Notes: generated by a model not told the origin, from the sequence alone. A DNA stretch of 64,000 nucleotides from Lycocorax pyrrhopterus obiensis (GCA_014706295.1 JACSVZ010000016.1:2194168-2258167), one strand, 5' to 3'; shown: positions 33,734 to 46,018, numbered from the stretch's first letter. Translations and numbers: made by a program.

Positions 33734-33878
33734 TGGAATCACGGCATGGCTTGAGTCGGAAGAGACCTTAAAGCCCATCCAGTTCCACCTTCTGCCGTGG
33801 GCAGGGACACCATCCACTAGCCCAGGTTGCTCCAAGCCCTGTCCAACCTAGCCTTGGACAGTTCCAGGGATGGGGCAG
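33734..33878 (-). mobile_element. CR1: CR1 LINE tail, 145 bases
   Basis: GTGGAATCACGGCATGGCTT, GAGTCGGAAGAGACCTTAAA, GCCCATCCAGTTCCACCTTC, GTGGGCAGGGACACCATCCA, GTTGCTCCAAGCCCTGTCCA. Main lineage; the last recognisable interspersed repeat before the repeat-poor island. Confidence 0.92.
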
Positions 33879-34319
33879 CTCCTTGATAATTACCAGTCTT
33901 CTCCATCTCCATGTGATGGTTAATTTTTGGTGCTACAAAGCCATGCTGGAAGGCCTATGGGCCGAAAAATCACTTAGATGGTGCACTTTCTGCTAGCCAG
34001 AAAGACTTTGTTCCACTTCACCCCTTCCCAAAACCTTTGCAAAATCATGGAGAGCTAAATTCTACATTTTCTTGAAGAAGTGACCTTCTTCCAGAACCAA
34101 TCTTCCTTGTCCACATTATCCCAGATCCACCGTAGGCAGTTATTGCCCCAGCTGCAGCACAATGAGCCACCAGGGCTACTACGAGGTGATTTTCTTGGAG
34201 CTGGGAAGCGATTCCCACCCTTTGAGCCCCCCACAGAGAGGTCCGGCATTACCCAGAGCAGAAACACAGGGGCCCCTCAGGCAGGATGCTCTCCAGCAGC
34301 GTGTGGCACAGATGTTTGC

Positions 34320-34690
34320 CTTGAAAATTAATGGCAGAAAGTGAGAAGGGCTGCTCAGCCGGGGATGGAGAGACTGCGTCTCGCATGCGGGAGCGCCGGG
34401 CGATTTCAGGACACTCTGATAATCGTGGTAATGAAGAACAGCGACCGATTAGTCATTTTTTAGTGGATAGAGTTGGAAAAGGCGCATTAGATAGTTTAAA
34501 AAATCCATCAAAGGTCCCTGTCTAGCTTTCTGTGTATTCTCCAGGGCTTTGTCAAGTGGTCTTAAGTGTCTCAAATAATGGCAAGCCTCATGAGACTATT
34601 TAAAATCCTAATAGGTGATTTTTTTCCCCCTACTTACATATTTTCTTTCGTGACAGTCCCAGAATTCCTCATTACAACCCTCCGTTAGGA
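34320..34690. promoter_or_regulatory. Candidate regulatory block
   Basis: Begins with a CpG-bearing part (CTGCGTCTCGCATGCGGGAG, 34373; AGCGCCGGGCGATTTC) and continues AT-rich: GATAATCGTGGTAATGAAGA (34418), GACCGATTAGTCATTTTTTA (34443) and TAAAATCCTAATAGGTGATT (34601). Unique sequence, no exon signals. Confidence 0.35.
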
Positions 34691-35029
34691 TGTGGGGTTA
34701 ACAAGGAGGAACAGCTCCGGAAATCCCACCGAGAGCCAGGTGTGAGTCGGAGCAATCAGCCACCGAGCTTGGTAGGGGCAGGAGCATGGAAAAGCCGGGA
34801 ATTAACAAATCCCTGCCATTTTCTCCCTCACCTCTGTGCCCGTGGTACCGCTGAGTGTCAGTGAAGCACAACTCCAAGGAGCCCCTCCTCGCTGGAGTGG
34901 GATGTGGTGGGCTCCTCTCCTTCCTGCTTCTCACCCTTGCTCCAAAACGGGCGCGATGACGGCAACGCTGTGGTGTTTTATTAACCTCCTGCACTCCCCG
35001 AGTAACCCAGGGGAAGGGAAAAACCCTGG

Positions 35030-35720
35030 GAAGTATACATCCCTATCTGAAATCTATACAGCAAGACAGATCTGGCTGGAGCAGTCTTTAGGGCATATAT
35101 ACATTACGAGGCTACAGTGAAATATGGCCCGGAATTTGTCTCCCAAGATGAGATAATGTAGCTGCGTTAACAGCTGCAACTGTCACTTCCAAGTGAAGTA
35201 GTGGGTATTGTGTGGAGTACATTTGCAGGGCAATTTTCCAGTTGGAATAAAAGGCTTTCCGAGGTGAATTTTGCTTGGGTTTTATCCATCTATCTGAGGT
35301 TATTTTTATATATATATTATACAAATATTGACTGGATCTGAGGGCAATAGAGGTAAAATATTGCACTAGGAAAGAAAATAGTTCCCAAGTCTCTCTATAT
35401 AAATTTTGGCCTCAGCTAAAGGCTCAGGGCAATATATGCCATTTTTCCCCTCAGGGCACGAAATTTTACTGCTCTTGCTTCTTAGCTATTTTATTATCCC
35501 TTTGTATGTTTGTATAGAGGAAAGAGATAGGGGAGTGCTGGGCTTGAGGGTTGCTGCACAAAGCAATGAGCTTCGGAAGAGTTTTGCCTGAAATGTGAAT
35601 TTGCATTGCCAGGATCTGTGTTTTAAAGGCACTGTGTAAAATACAGATAAATACCCTTCCCCCTGACTTTTTCCCCCCCAGAAATAAATATAATATAATA
35701 AATTCTCACCATTATTCACG
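35030..35720. promoter_or_regulatory. Candidate regulatory block
   Basis: GGGCATATATACATTACGAG (35091), AAGATGAGATAATGTAGCTG (35144) and CGTTAACAGCTGCAACTG (35165; contains a CAGCTG E-box) lie in the first 200 bases. A short TA-rich run is at 35307-35323. The right part (35440-35600) has TTAGCTATTTTATTATCCC. Unique, AT-rich, function unknown. Confidence 0.3.
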
Positions 35721-37789
35721 AGGAGAGTTCCAACAGAGATCAGGGCTCTGCTGTACCAAGCTCTCCGAAATATATTTTAGGTAGCTTAGGTACCAGGCAA
35801 TTTATGCATGGACAGAAAAGCTGTGCTGGTTTAAGGAGATGCAGACTTTCAGTGGCAGCAGTGGAAACTCCTGCCACATCCGCCTGTTTGCACACCCACC
35901 ACACTGGGAATGTAACATCCATGTGGAGAGGCTGGTGCCTGAACACCTTTAGACACCCAGTGGGGGCAAACTAAAAGTCTCCTTTCCAAATTTGCCCTGA
36001 AAACTTGGGCGCCGCTTTTCGGATGCAAAGTGCCAGCAGAGAGCCTGGGGGAGCGTGTGAGGGCTGATGGCCAAGGAAGGGATTTATCTCAGGGTTGGGC
36101 CTTGGGGCAAGAACAATGTCCAGCTCTGGGTCCAGCTTCACCAAGGACACTGGGCAGCTGCTGAGGACACAAAGGCATCAGGGTGGCTCGAGGGCTGGGG
36201 GACGGGAGCTGATGGGGAGATGCTGGGGGACACAAACCCATCAGCCTGTCAGAAAGAAAAGCGAGACTTAGCTCTTGAGGGCTCCTTCCTGTTGAAGAGC
36301 AGGGAAAGGCTGAAAGGCCGGTGAGTGGAGACTAAACCTAAGTTAACCATGGAAATAATTTTCGCCTGCAGCTGGGCTGAGCGACAGGGTGGGATTTGGC
36401 TCCTTCACTTTGGCGGGTCAACAGTGTTCCTCTGCAGCGTGTGCTAGACAAACCAGCAGTGGGAGCAAAACCAAAGGGTGGTTCCTCCAAGGCCTCATAG
36501 GTCGAGTTTTGGGCTGTGTCTCCCCCACAGAGCTGTTCAAGACCTGTCCAGCTCTTCTCATGTCTGCTATGGCCTTAGGGGAGGCATCTGCCTTGGGGAC
36601 CCAACTCTCACACACGGCAAACCCATTTTCCACCCAAGCCATCCTGCAGAGCTGACCCAGGTGGAGATGCAGCCACCTAAACCTTGTCCCAGAGAGATGG
36701 CAGCGAGCCCACCATGGTCCCTGGTGCTGAGCAGTTAGAGAGTATCGAGAGAGGAAACAAATCACTGGTGGCACCTACAGCCACCTTCAGAAATTAGAGA
36801 GTCTGACTATAAGGTCACAATAAATCAGTGCACTGACAAGGAGATCTACCCTTTGTCCAGGGCACAAGATTTATCTCTGACCCCAGGTAGGGGCATTTCT
36901 TCCTTGATTTGTTAAATGCTGAGGAGAAAATGGAGCTAGATCCAAAGCCTGATGAGAACCTGATTGCAAAAGCTCCAACCCCAACGCCTGCTCTTCCCCC
37001 TCGGCAGACACGACGCTCTTTCCCAGGATTCTGTATTATGTCTGAAGAGAGCCTCTATCTTTTCTCTCCGTGATGGACCAGCTTTTGCAGAAGTTGATTA
37101 TGTGGCTTGTTTTCCTGATGACATTTTATTCAGAGGGCTCTCTCCCACGCGGTGCCTGGGGCTGTCAGCAGAACGGGATGGGTGTTTGCCAGAGGGAAAC
37201 ACGGCACATCCCGGTGCTGTGGGAAGGGGAGAGACCATGCTGGGGTGCAGGAGGGATCCCCACACCAAAAGGAAAAGAGGTTTCTGAATATGTGTTTAAT
37301 TTCCAGGGTGGTCCTTCAAACCCAGGGCTTAATTCAGCGTGATCAGGAGGGAATTAATTTTGCACAAGTGAAGGGTTGCACCACCAGAGCATCCCGGATT
37401 CCATGTGTGGCTGGACAGGGTTGAGAAGAACAAATGACCTCGGCTAAGACCTGCAGCCAGGAGAGAGGAGAACTGCAGGAACACTGGCAGCACCTGACCT
37501 CTGCCTGCTCCAGAACCAACCACAATGACCTGTCCAGCCACGAGGTCGGGGCTGTGTTCTGTGCCACCTCCACGCTGATGGACCAGTCAGATCCAGGAGG
37601 ATGCCACTTGCTCCCCAAAATGGCAAGCAGGATTTCCTCCCTCACCTCCTCAGACAATACCTGCAGATGTTCAAGGTCCACTTGTAAGGGGTTTTACACA
37701 GAATTTAGAGTAGCCTGATCTAACTTAACAAAACCACCCCCCTGCTGCCACCCCACCCACCCTGCGCCTCGTAGCACAGGCACTGGCAG

Positions 37790-38310
37790 CAGCAATGGGA
37801 AAAACAGGGAGCAATCAATTCATTTTGGCATGGCTTTATAAGCCTTAAACTACCAAAGCTCTTAGTTTTCCATGTTTTTCATCTCTCACCACTAAATTAT
37901 TCCTTAATGGACTATTGTCGCCATTTGAGGAACTTTTGACATATTATAAATGCAAACATGCCTCTAAATCTCACAGTAAAAACTCAGCAGGAGAAGCCTG
38001 AATAATCATAAACAGTAAATATTTTGCCGTGGCAATGGTTCATAGGGGAAAAATTAGCATTTTGCTTCGGTTTGGCCCAAATGTGTTTTGATTTCCTTGG
38101 AGGTTGTTGAGGGATTTTTTGGTGCAGTCTCCTGCAATATAAATAATAATGTAGCCAGATGCTTGGTACATAAACACATGGCTGATGAGCAAAGGGATGT
38201 GAAGGATAATGTTCATCATCTTTAAAACATTGAGAAACAGGGCTACTGCTTTTAAACTGTAAAAATTTCATGGCATAAACCAAATGTTAATATCCAGGCA
38301 GGATCACAGT
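37790..38310. promoter_or_regulatory. Candidate regulatory block
   Basis: 500 bases without repeats: GAGCAATCAATTCATTTTGG (37811), GGCTTTATAAGCCTTAAACT (37832; short hairpin-like GGCTTTATAAGCC), CTAAATTATTCCTTAATGGA (37892), GCAATATAAATAATAATGTA (38133). Its even AT-rich texture resembles conserved non-coding DNA. Confidence 0.37.
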
Positions 38311-38654
38311 GGTGATTGGAATGGCCTGGAGTGATGGTGCAATCTGGGGGTGGGGCGGTTAACCCACAATCCTGCCCTTTCTGCACAGAAGTTTCAAAAC
38401 ATAGTAGATGTCACCAATTTGGAGAGGAGAGCTGGAATGTGGTGGTGGGATTAGGCCGTGAGGCAAAACCAGAGTTGTCCAAAGTCATCTGCCTCACATT
38501 TGGTTCCTTCCTGCTCCATCTGGAGTCATTTGGAGCAGGAGGTTCAGTCCCTCCTGAACGGAACCACATCTCTGATAGGTATCCAGCGCCTAGAGATTCC
38601 AGAGATTCCTCTGGAAAACAGGTCACTCCTTTCACTTTCTATAGTCATGGGAAC

Positions 38655-38790
38655 CATATCTGAATAACAGCTTACCTCTGAGTTATGAATAGGAACCGAT
38701 CGCCTTATTAAATGTTAAATATTTATCACTCCTCTGCACACGTGACTCTAAATTCCAGACATTTAGCGGTATCACCAGCAGTTTGGGTTG
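38655..38790. promoter_or_regulatory. Short candidate regulatory block
   Basis: CCGATCGCCTTATTAAATGT (38696) and TAAATATTTATCACTCCTCT, with a CACGTG-type E-box (ACACGTGACT, 38738). Short and unique. Confidence 0.22.
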
Positions 38791-39865
38791 ATTCCCATTG
38801 TCCCATTTCGCTTCACATCCTCCCAGATTCCAGCAGGCTACCACTATGACAGCGGGATGGAATCAATACCTCCTTTGTAGAAAAGTCTATAGCCATGTAA
38901 GAGAGAACTCCCAGCACCCTCTGCTCCAGAAAAATCTGCATAGAGTTTCCCATTTCTGTTCCACTGGTGCCACCTATTGGTAAGTGCACACGTCATTCCA
39001 TGGGAACAGTAATTTCCTTGGAGTAGCTGTGACGGGGGCATGGGCCTCTCACCAAAGTCGGCCAACTGTGGTCATGACATAGGCACCACCTGGGCGCAGG
39101 TGGAGACCAAACTCCTTTAGTCTCCTTTGGTCTCATCTCCACTGACCATTTTCCACCAAGTTCAGTTCCCATGACCCTTCAGTCAAACCTCTTGGTGCTG
39201 CCGAGTTGAGTAGCAAGCCCTACAGCTGGATTCTGCTTGGCCTGGCCACCACTTTTGTCCTCTGGAAAAGATGAGTGGCTCATCTGCCCCACAAATGACG
39301 TGGTGCCCATTGGAGTCTGCCCAATCCTAGGTGGATCTGACCTTCACAAAAACTCTCCTTGGTTCCAGGTATGTCTGACACAGTGATTCGGCCGCCAAAG
39401 CATCCGTGTGATGTTCTTAGTGCTGGGTATCCATCCACGGGGCAAGCTCCCAGGGGGAGTTTGCTAATATTACTCCCAGGAAATGAGAAAAATCCTGGTT
39501 TATGTGATTTATTTTGATGTTCCGGTTGAACGGTTATCTTTTATCGAGAATAACTCTATTCTCTTTCCCCACTGACCAGGTCTTCCTTAGGAAGACTTCC
39601 CAGACAAAAGGAGGGAAGGAAAAAAAAGGAAAAATCCCCGATTTATGAAGATTAATAATTAATGCAGATGCACCACTTTATCTCCCTGGAGAGCATCTCC
39701 CAGGAGATCCATTGGGCATCCTTGGGAAAGAGAATGAAACTCAGCTGGAGTCTCACCAAACCTTGCCAGGCAGGAGACCTCTCCACAGGCACACAGAACT
39801 TCTCTGCTCAGTTTAGACTTGGAAAAGGTTAAAAGTCAGATTCCAGCAGGATATCCGAGGACATC

Positions 39866-39891
39866 GGCAATCCCTGGGCAATCCCTGGGCC
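39866..39891. repeat. 11-base tandem doublet
   Basis: GGGCAATCCCT-type unit present twice in a row (GGCAATCCCTGGGCAATCCC). Minor. Confidence 0.8.
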
Positions 39892-40419
39892 AGGCCCTTG
39901 TGTCAGATCCTTCTCCGGTTCAAGCAAAGCGTTTATTTCCTCAGCTCTGTTCTCCTTGCTGAGGTTGTCGCCAGACTTTGGGGAAGTGGTGACAGGAGAG
40001 GGAGATCAGAGGGAGAATTTGTGGACTGGAAAACCCCAGGAGAGCCCCAGAGTCCTGCACCCAGCGATCCTATGGGATCTGCAGGCACATGGGACATTCC
40101 CTCGTGCAATCCAGGGGCATTGCCCTATGGATGCCTCCTGTTCCCACCTCGGCTTCCAAGGAGCAGCAAGTGACCCCAGGTTGCCCCAAATTCATGGATG
40201 AATCAGGATGAGTCCTGCTGGGAACACACTTTCTCCATATTCCCATCTGATGGGTCATTCCTAGCAACGGCTTCTCCCACATCATTTTCCATGAAGGCTG
40301 GAGCCAGCCCAGAAAGGTGCTCTTCAGCTCCCTGCTCACCTCTATCCCATCCTTTCCAGAACTCCCCAGAGCTCTCGCAGAGCCCCCTGTCTCTGATCCC
40401 AACACAGCCCTTCCTGTCC

Positions 40420-40760
40420 CTTACACTTTCATTTCTGTTTCTTTACATCTTTATTAAACTGTATAGCCACTTTGATAGGAAAATTGAAAAGAAAAAGATA
40501 TGAGGAACAACAAAAAAAGCCATAATTATGAAGATTCAATTTAATTTTAAAGGTTGTGGAAGGAGGAAAAAAAAAAGAAGCAGGAGAAGAAGAAACCAAA
40601 TTAATTTAGCAGGAAAGCATTGCATGAAATATTGTTGGAGTTTAATAACCATGCAAAGACAGATGATATGTGTGGAAAAATTAGTTGTAGGACCTCATAA
40701 TAGTCTATTAATATTTTCTACAGGCACAGAAACCCTTTGCTGAATGATTGTAACAAAGTA
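40420..40760. promoter_or_regulatory. Candidate regulatory block
   Basis: Flanks an A/G-rich core: CTTTATTAAACTGTATAGCC (40449), GCCATAATTATGAAGATTCA (40519), ACCAAATTAATTTAGCAGGA (40594), GAGTTTAATAACCATGCAAA (40638) and CTCATAATAGTCTATTAATA (40693). Dense AT-rich homeodomain-like words; inference only. Confidence 0.33.
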
Positions 40761-42042
40761 ATCTTTTTTTTTTAAGACATTAAAAAATATCTTCAAAAGG
40801 AGAAGACGGCAGCAATGTACAGACTGTAGGGAACAGAGACCCCGGCAGGGCAGGAGAGATCCCAGGAGAGATCCAGCACCGGCTGCTCTGCTCTGCCACC
40901 ACTGAGGGTCTCCCAGCGGGTAGCTGTCCCAAATGGTGGGACAAGACCCCCCTGCAAGGTGTCTCTCCCCGCTTTCCCACTGGTGTGACAACCAACCCAG
41001 ACCACCCGCTCTGCCGAAGGCTGGGCGTCTCGCAGCAGCAGAGGCCACACAGTGGGAGTAGATGGGCCGGGGTGAAGAGGTCCATGGAGGGGCCCATGCC
41101 CATTCCCACACATAAATGCACTTTTGCCTTCCCTTCCTCTCCAGGGAGAGGTTAGACCCAGCTCTGCTCCCCTCTGTCCTTGACTGTGACCTCACAGCCC
41201 TGTTTTCTGTAGATCTCTCAGAACCTTCCTGACCAGCTGTACCTCCACAGCCGGGTCTCTGTCACCACGATGGGACAGCAACGGGCAGGTGCACCCCAAG
41301 CAACAACAGCAGCCCTTCTCAAGGCGGCCTCAGGACACCAAATGTGGTCATCAAGTCCTTTTAGAGCCTGGAACAGCCTTGGATTTGGTCCAGTGCAGAG
41401 AAGGATGCTCGGGTTAACTTGTCATCTTCTGTCCAATACGGACAGGACAAAGACCTCCCCACCACAGCGTGGAGGTGGAAACCTGATGCCGGTGCTGAGG
41501 ATGCTCAGCCAAGGAATCAGTGCTGCTCAAAGCCTGGGACAGCTGGAAGGAGCCTGGGTTTTGGGAGGACAAAGGGAATGGATCAGACCACAGACGAGTT
41601 GCACCCATCTTCGGCAGCATTTGGCTGCTCTGGAAAAATCATTGGGAATATTTTTGCCTGAGGGGCTGTGCCCATGAAGGAAAGGGTGGGGTTACCCATT
41701 CTGAAACACGAAACCTGGATGTGGACAGGCATCTCTAAAATCAGCGTTGACCCACTCCAATAAAACATCGCCACAAATGCACCAAGACAAAGGATGTAAT
41801 GGAGAGAGGGAGGGGAGGTCTCCGCCTGTGGACGTTTTAACTTGGTCTCTGGAAAGGATGTATTTCCTTGGTCCTAAATGGGATTTGCTTTAGCTCCAGA
41901 CAAAACCCTTAGGATCCTGTAAACTCAACTAGGTCACTCCTGCAAGGAAAAAAATGAAATGAAAGAAAGAAAGGAATGGAAATTAAAGGCTGAAATGAAC
42001 AAAAAAAAATTATATTAAAAGAATGAAATGAAGTGAAGGGAA

Positions 42043-42080
42043 ATGAAATAAAATATAAAAATAAAATAAAATAAAATAAA
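42043..42080. repeat. (AAAAT)n simple repeat
   Basis: Seven or so AAAAT/AAATA units following A/G-rich sequence. Not attached to a recognisable element. Confidence 0.85.
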
Positions 42081-42179
42081 CCCAGGACAAAACCAAACTG
42101 AAATTCCTCATTCAAATTCCCCTTTCTCCTATTTTAATCTGTATAGTACCATCCAGTTCCAGCCTCCCCCTTCCCCTTT

Positions 42180-42760
42180 TTTTAAATACAGTCTAATCCT
42201 GAGTGTGAACTGATGTAGTTTGTGTGTTAGGAGGGAAAAAAATCTCTCTCTCTTTCTGCCTTTTTTTTCCCTTCTTCTTTCCTTGGCCCAGTTCATTATT
42301 TTTCTTTCTTGTCACTCAGTGTGATAGGTTGAACAGAAGTGCACAGATGAGCACTGAAAACGGTGTCACAAGGCCTTAATCTAGTCTTTAATGCCTGACT
42401 TCAGAGATGTCATTTATCTTCTAACTGCAGCAGGCTTCCACCAACTTTATCTCTAATAATATATTGATGGATTAAAAGGGTCGGGCAGGAGACCGGGCTG
42501 GAAAAATTGCTTATTGACATCAAAATACAGTGCCCTCAACCTGATAAACATGGAGGGGCTCGTGTATCTCCCAGAATAGTTGGCGTTGCTATAATTTTTT
42601 TTTTCCAGCGTGTTTCTCCCAGGTTCATGGGGTGGTCCAGTAAAATAAACAAACGGAACAAATAAATGGGAAATATGGTTTGTGCATTGAGGCAGCCGAG
42701 TGGGAGCCCAGGCATTGCTGGAATAGTTTCTTAATGACAGCACTAGGCAGGGCTTTTTTA
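42180..42760. promoter_or_regulatory. Candidate regulatory block
   Basis: Contains GGCCTTAATCTAGTCTTTAA (42372), TCATTTATCTTCTAACTGCA (42410) and TCTCTAATAATATATTGATG (42450), followed by GGATTAAAAGGG. T/C-rich at the left (42240-42310). Unique sequence. Confidence 0.33.
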
Positions 42761-43674
42761 TCGCAGAGCACGTTTGGAGGCGACCTGGCAGGGAAAGGCT
42801 GCCATTGTTTTAGGGGGTCGGGGGAGTTCAGGATGTGTGGGGTGAGAGATTGCAGCACCCTGGAACAGCATTTCAGGAGGCTGCTCCTTTCCCCATGGTG
42901 TGAAAGTCGGGAGCTGTCTGGCAATCTTTATGGCTGAAATTCATCCCTTGCCGCACGGATCTCGTGCTAGGAGAATTAAATGGGGGAGGAGAAGGGAATG
43001 CCACGCAGAGCATCAGCAGGAATGCTGCCCTGACCTCCTGTCTCTGACAGATGGGTACCCGGAGGGGAAGGGAGGGGTAGTTAACCCTTATTTTGGGGAT
43101 GATGCAGCCTCTTGCAGTTACAGCTGGAGGAGACATCCCCGTTGCTCCTCAGCCACCACGGGCACTTGGAGTTGATGCTCATTCCTGATTTATCCATCCT
43201 TTCTGATTGCCATCGCTCATCTCGGCTTGGGGAGTGCTCCCCCAAGGGCCTCCAGCACAAAAATTGGGCCGTGGCCAAAAAGCTTCCCAACACCACATCT
43301 GAGGCTCAGCATCCCACAGCCTCCATAAAGAACAGCAGAAAGGTTCTCCACCATGTCCCAGTTGGTTTTATTAATCCTACGGAACTACTGGCAGGAAAAC
43401 CCTTCCATTTGTCTCCTGCTAAGGAAGGTTGTTGCAAATAGAGATGGCTAAACAGCACGGATCTTCATCCTGAAGGAAGCTCCAACAGTTTAAGTCTGGT
43501 TTATGGTAAGGCCAGGCTGTATGGCAAAATCCTGAAGCCTTTCCTTGGAAGACAAAGTTGAGAAAAACATCCTCAGCAGGACAATGCACTTTGGAATGAT
43601 GTCCTGGGTCAATTCCAGCTTGACCTTCATCAGGAACTAGAGGGATAAGAAAAGTGGTAGTGGGTTCAGTGGGA

Positions 43675-43909
43675 TATTTAGGTCAGATATATGCAAGAAA
43701 TCCTTTCCTGTGAGGGTGGGGAGGACCTGGCACAGATTGCCCAGAGAAGATGTGGCTTCTCCACCCCTGTAAGTGCCCAAGGCCAGGTTGGACAGGGCTT
43801 GGAGCAACCTGGGTTAGTGGAAAGTGTCCCTGTCCATGGCAGGGGGATGGATTGAGATGGGCTTTAAGGTCCCTTCCATCCCACACCATTCCATGATTCT
43901 ATGATTCCT
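43675..43909 (+). mobile_element. CR1: CR1 LINE 3' fragment, main tail type
   Basis: AGAAATCCTTTCCTGTGAGG, GTGGGGAGGACCTGGCACAG, GTGCCCAAGGCCAGGTTGGA, GGAGCAACCTGGGTTAGTGG, then CTTTAAGGTCCCTTCCATCC and the tail ATTCCATGATTCTATGATTC. First interspersed repeat after the repeat-poor island. Confidence 0.95.
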
Positions 43910-44308
43910 TGACCTACAGGTGACTTCCATCCCAACCCATCTGGTCTTCAACAGGGATCACTCAAAAATCGCACCCATTGTGCACTGGGATGGACATATT
44001 CCCCTAAACTACTGCACAAGCTTGCTGGGAAGGCCATGAGACACTCAGACAGATAAAGAGATAAACTTTATCACCAGAGAAAGCATTTCATTTCATTACC
44101 ATGGAAAGAAATTCCATGAAAATCAATCTTCCCACAGAAAATGTTGATTTTTGGCAAAAAGCCTTTTTGTGATCGGGAACTGCTTCAATCCAAAAACATC
44201 TGAGCAGCTGTGGTTGCAAGAAGGGTCACATTTCACTGGGAGGGACTTTGTGTGAAGGCAAGTTTGAGGGAAGTGCTGACCACCACCATTCCCATTCAGG
44301 AACCCTAA
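43910..44308. other. Unique spacer between inverted CR1 copies
   Basis: About 400 bases; A/T-rich around 44040-44160. No feature recognised. Confidence 0.45.
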
Positions 44309-44490
44309 GAACCACAGAAGCATGGAATGATTTGGGTTGGAAGGGACCTTAAAGTTCATCCAGTCCCACCCCCTGCCATGGGCAGGGACACCTTCCACTG
44401 TCCCAGATTACTCCAGGCCACGTCCAAACTGGTCTTGGACACTTCCAGGGATGGGGAGTCTGCAACCTCCCCCTCTCCCTGTGGGGAGGA
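44309..44490 (-). mobile_element. CR1: CR1 LINE 3' fragment, main tail type
   Basis: AACCACAGAAGCATGGAATG, GATTTGGGTTGGAAGGGACC, CCATGGGCAGGGACACCTTC, TTACTCCAGGCCACGTCCAA, GGACACTTCCAGGGATGGGG. Inverted relative to the copy at 43675. Confidence 0.94.
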
Positions 44491-44712
44491 ATATAATTGC
44501 AAAATAAATAAATAGAGATGGAGAATGGGGAAAAATCAGCCTGGTAGCCCCAGATAATCAACCAAGCCAGGACTCTGGCCAGGAGTGTTGCTCCAGGAGT
44601 GACCAGCTGAGCATCCCGTGCTCTGGAGTCCCAGTTCCTCCGGTGGGAACGACTAACAGGCACTTGCAGACAGCGGAACACAAGCCTTGCATTATAAGAT
44701 TGTCTTTCTGAA

Positions 44713-44760
44713 ATTTACCAGCTGAAACGCTGCATTTATCAGCTGAATTTATCAGCTGAA
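44713..44760. promoter_or_regulatory. Three repeated CAGCTG E-box units
   Basis: The 14-base unit ATTTAYCAGCTGAA occurs at 44713, 44734 and 44747; the last two share one A and abut. The palindromic CAGCTG cores lie at 44719, 44740 and 44753. CAGCTG is a known binding core of class II bHLH dimers (myogenic, proneural, TCF3/4/12-type). Whether it is bound in this genome is not known. Confidence 0.5.
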
Positions 44761-45962
44761 ATGCCTCAGACTTCTGGGAAAGCTGCCTCTGGCCGACCAC
44801 TTGATGGGAAGAACGTCTCCGATTTTTTTGGCATGTGGAACTAAAGCAGCTCAGCCGCTTTCCCCTACACCTGCCAGTCACTCCTGGTTGCATTTTATCT
44901 GAGCACCATTTTCTAATTTCATCACTATCACGATGCATTTCTGCAGGAGGTGGCTAAATGACAAACCACAAGGATTGGTACATTTGGAATATAAATTGAA
45001 TAAATTACCGTAGTTAAAAATAGCCATTTAATACCCATGTTCTGTTAAGGAAAGAAAACCAACCTGATTTTTTTGTAAGCACCATTCTTCACGTTCCTCA
45101 ATTTTCAGACTCCCTGGCAAGCAGAGAAAAAAACCAAATAAAGTGGTTTTCTTCTGCAGAAATGGAATTCTCAGAAGCTATTTGCAGGACTTTGTTTCCT
45201 TCTCACTAAATTCCCTGGAAGGCCCCACGGTGACACGACCAGTGCGGAGTTTGGCCAACACTGCTTGGTTTTAGCATTTTGCTGTTCTCTGAGACATTTC
45301 ACAAATCAACTTCTGCCTTTATTCCCTTTGACTGCCCCATCCCTTCCTGAATTCCCAGCTAATCTCTTGTCATTCTTTATGTAAAGGGAGGGGAGGTGGC
45401 ATTTCTCATCCCAAATCCACATGTTATGGCATTTGCCAGTCCATGAGGCACCTTGAGCTCCATCCTGCAGCCAGCCCCAGCCCCTCCTCGGACTCTGCCG
45501 GGGCTTTGCCTCTTCAGTCCCAGGAATGGGATATTAAGGAAGCAACAATGTTAATTCCCAGCTCTTTGCTGCCTGCGAACTAAGCCACGGCAAACTCCCA
45601 CTGGTGTCTGTAGCACTGGGATTTTCTCCTTAAGGCTCAACCATTTTCCACTGTTAAATATTAACATATTTTACATGGGAATGTTTTCACTGCTGGGTGG
45701 AATAATAAACTCAGTGGGTGGTTTTTTGTCTCAGGGTTGGTCATTGAAAATAAAAACCATCCATATCACACTTGGCCATCCTTACCTGTTTTCCTATTAT
45801 TTTCTATAAGCAATTGCCCAGGATTTAACGGAGCGGCTCCCCAAAGGCGTGGATGTGCCCAGCTATTTGTGATGCCGCATCCTGGCCCTTCCGATGTGCC
45901 TTGTCCCTCAAACCTCTTTTCCCCTGTAGAATCACCCAGTCAAAACCCTCATTATTTTATAA

Positions 45963-46018
45963 CTTCTCTTCTCTTCTCTTCTCTTCTCTTCTCTTCTCTT
46001 CTCTTCTTCTCTTTTCTC
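45963..46018. repeat. (CTCTT)n pentanucleotide repeat
   Basis: About nine CTCTT-type units, perfect for most of their length and then broken by TTCTCTTTTCTC at the right. Pure pyrimidine on this strand. Confidence 0.93.

Larger units (their letters stand above)
33879..43674. other. Repeat-poor island of unique sequence, 9.8 kb
   Basis: No CR1 or other interspersed repeat is recognisable across 9.8 kb, against about one CR1 per 2 kb elsewhere. It holds several AT-rich candidate regulatory blocks, a few simple repeats (42043-42080, an A/G-rich stretch near 40555-40600) and an 11-base tandem doublet (39866-39891). Frames up to 166 residues (40695-41195 minus) have no domain and overlap frames on both strands. 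The parts 36000-37700, 38800-40400 and 40800-42100 show nothing specific. Confidence 0.55.

Noticed and set aside
40695..41195. 166-residue minus frame in the repeat-poor island
   Set aside because: No domain or splice context and two other open frames over the same bases; a conserved exon would be expected to dominate one frame only.
44713..44760. Short repeat array considered as a CRISPR-like array
   Set aside because: The units are 14 bases, the last two abut, there are no uniform spacers, and the genome is vertebrate.
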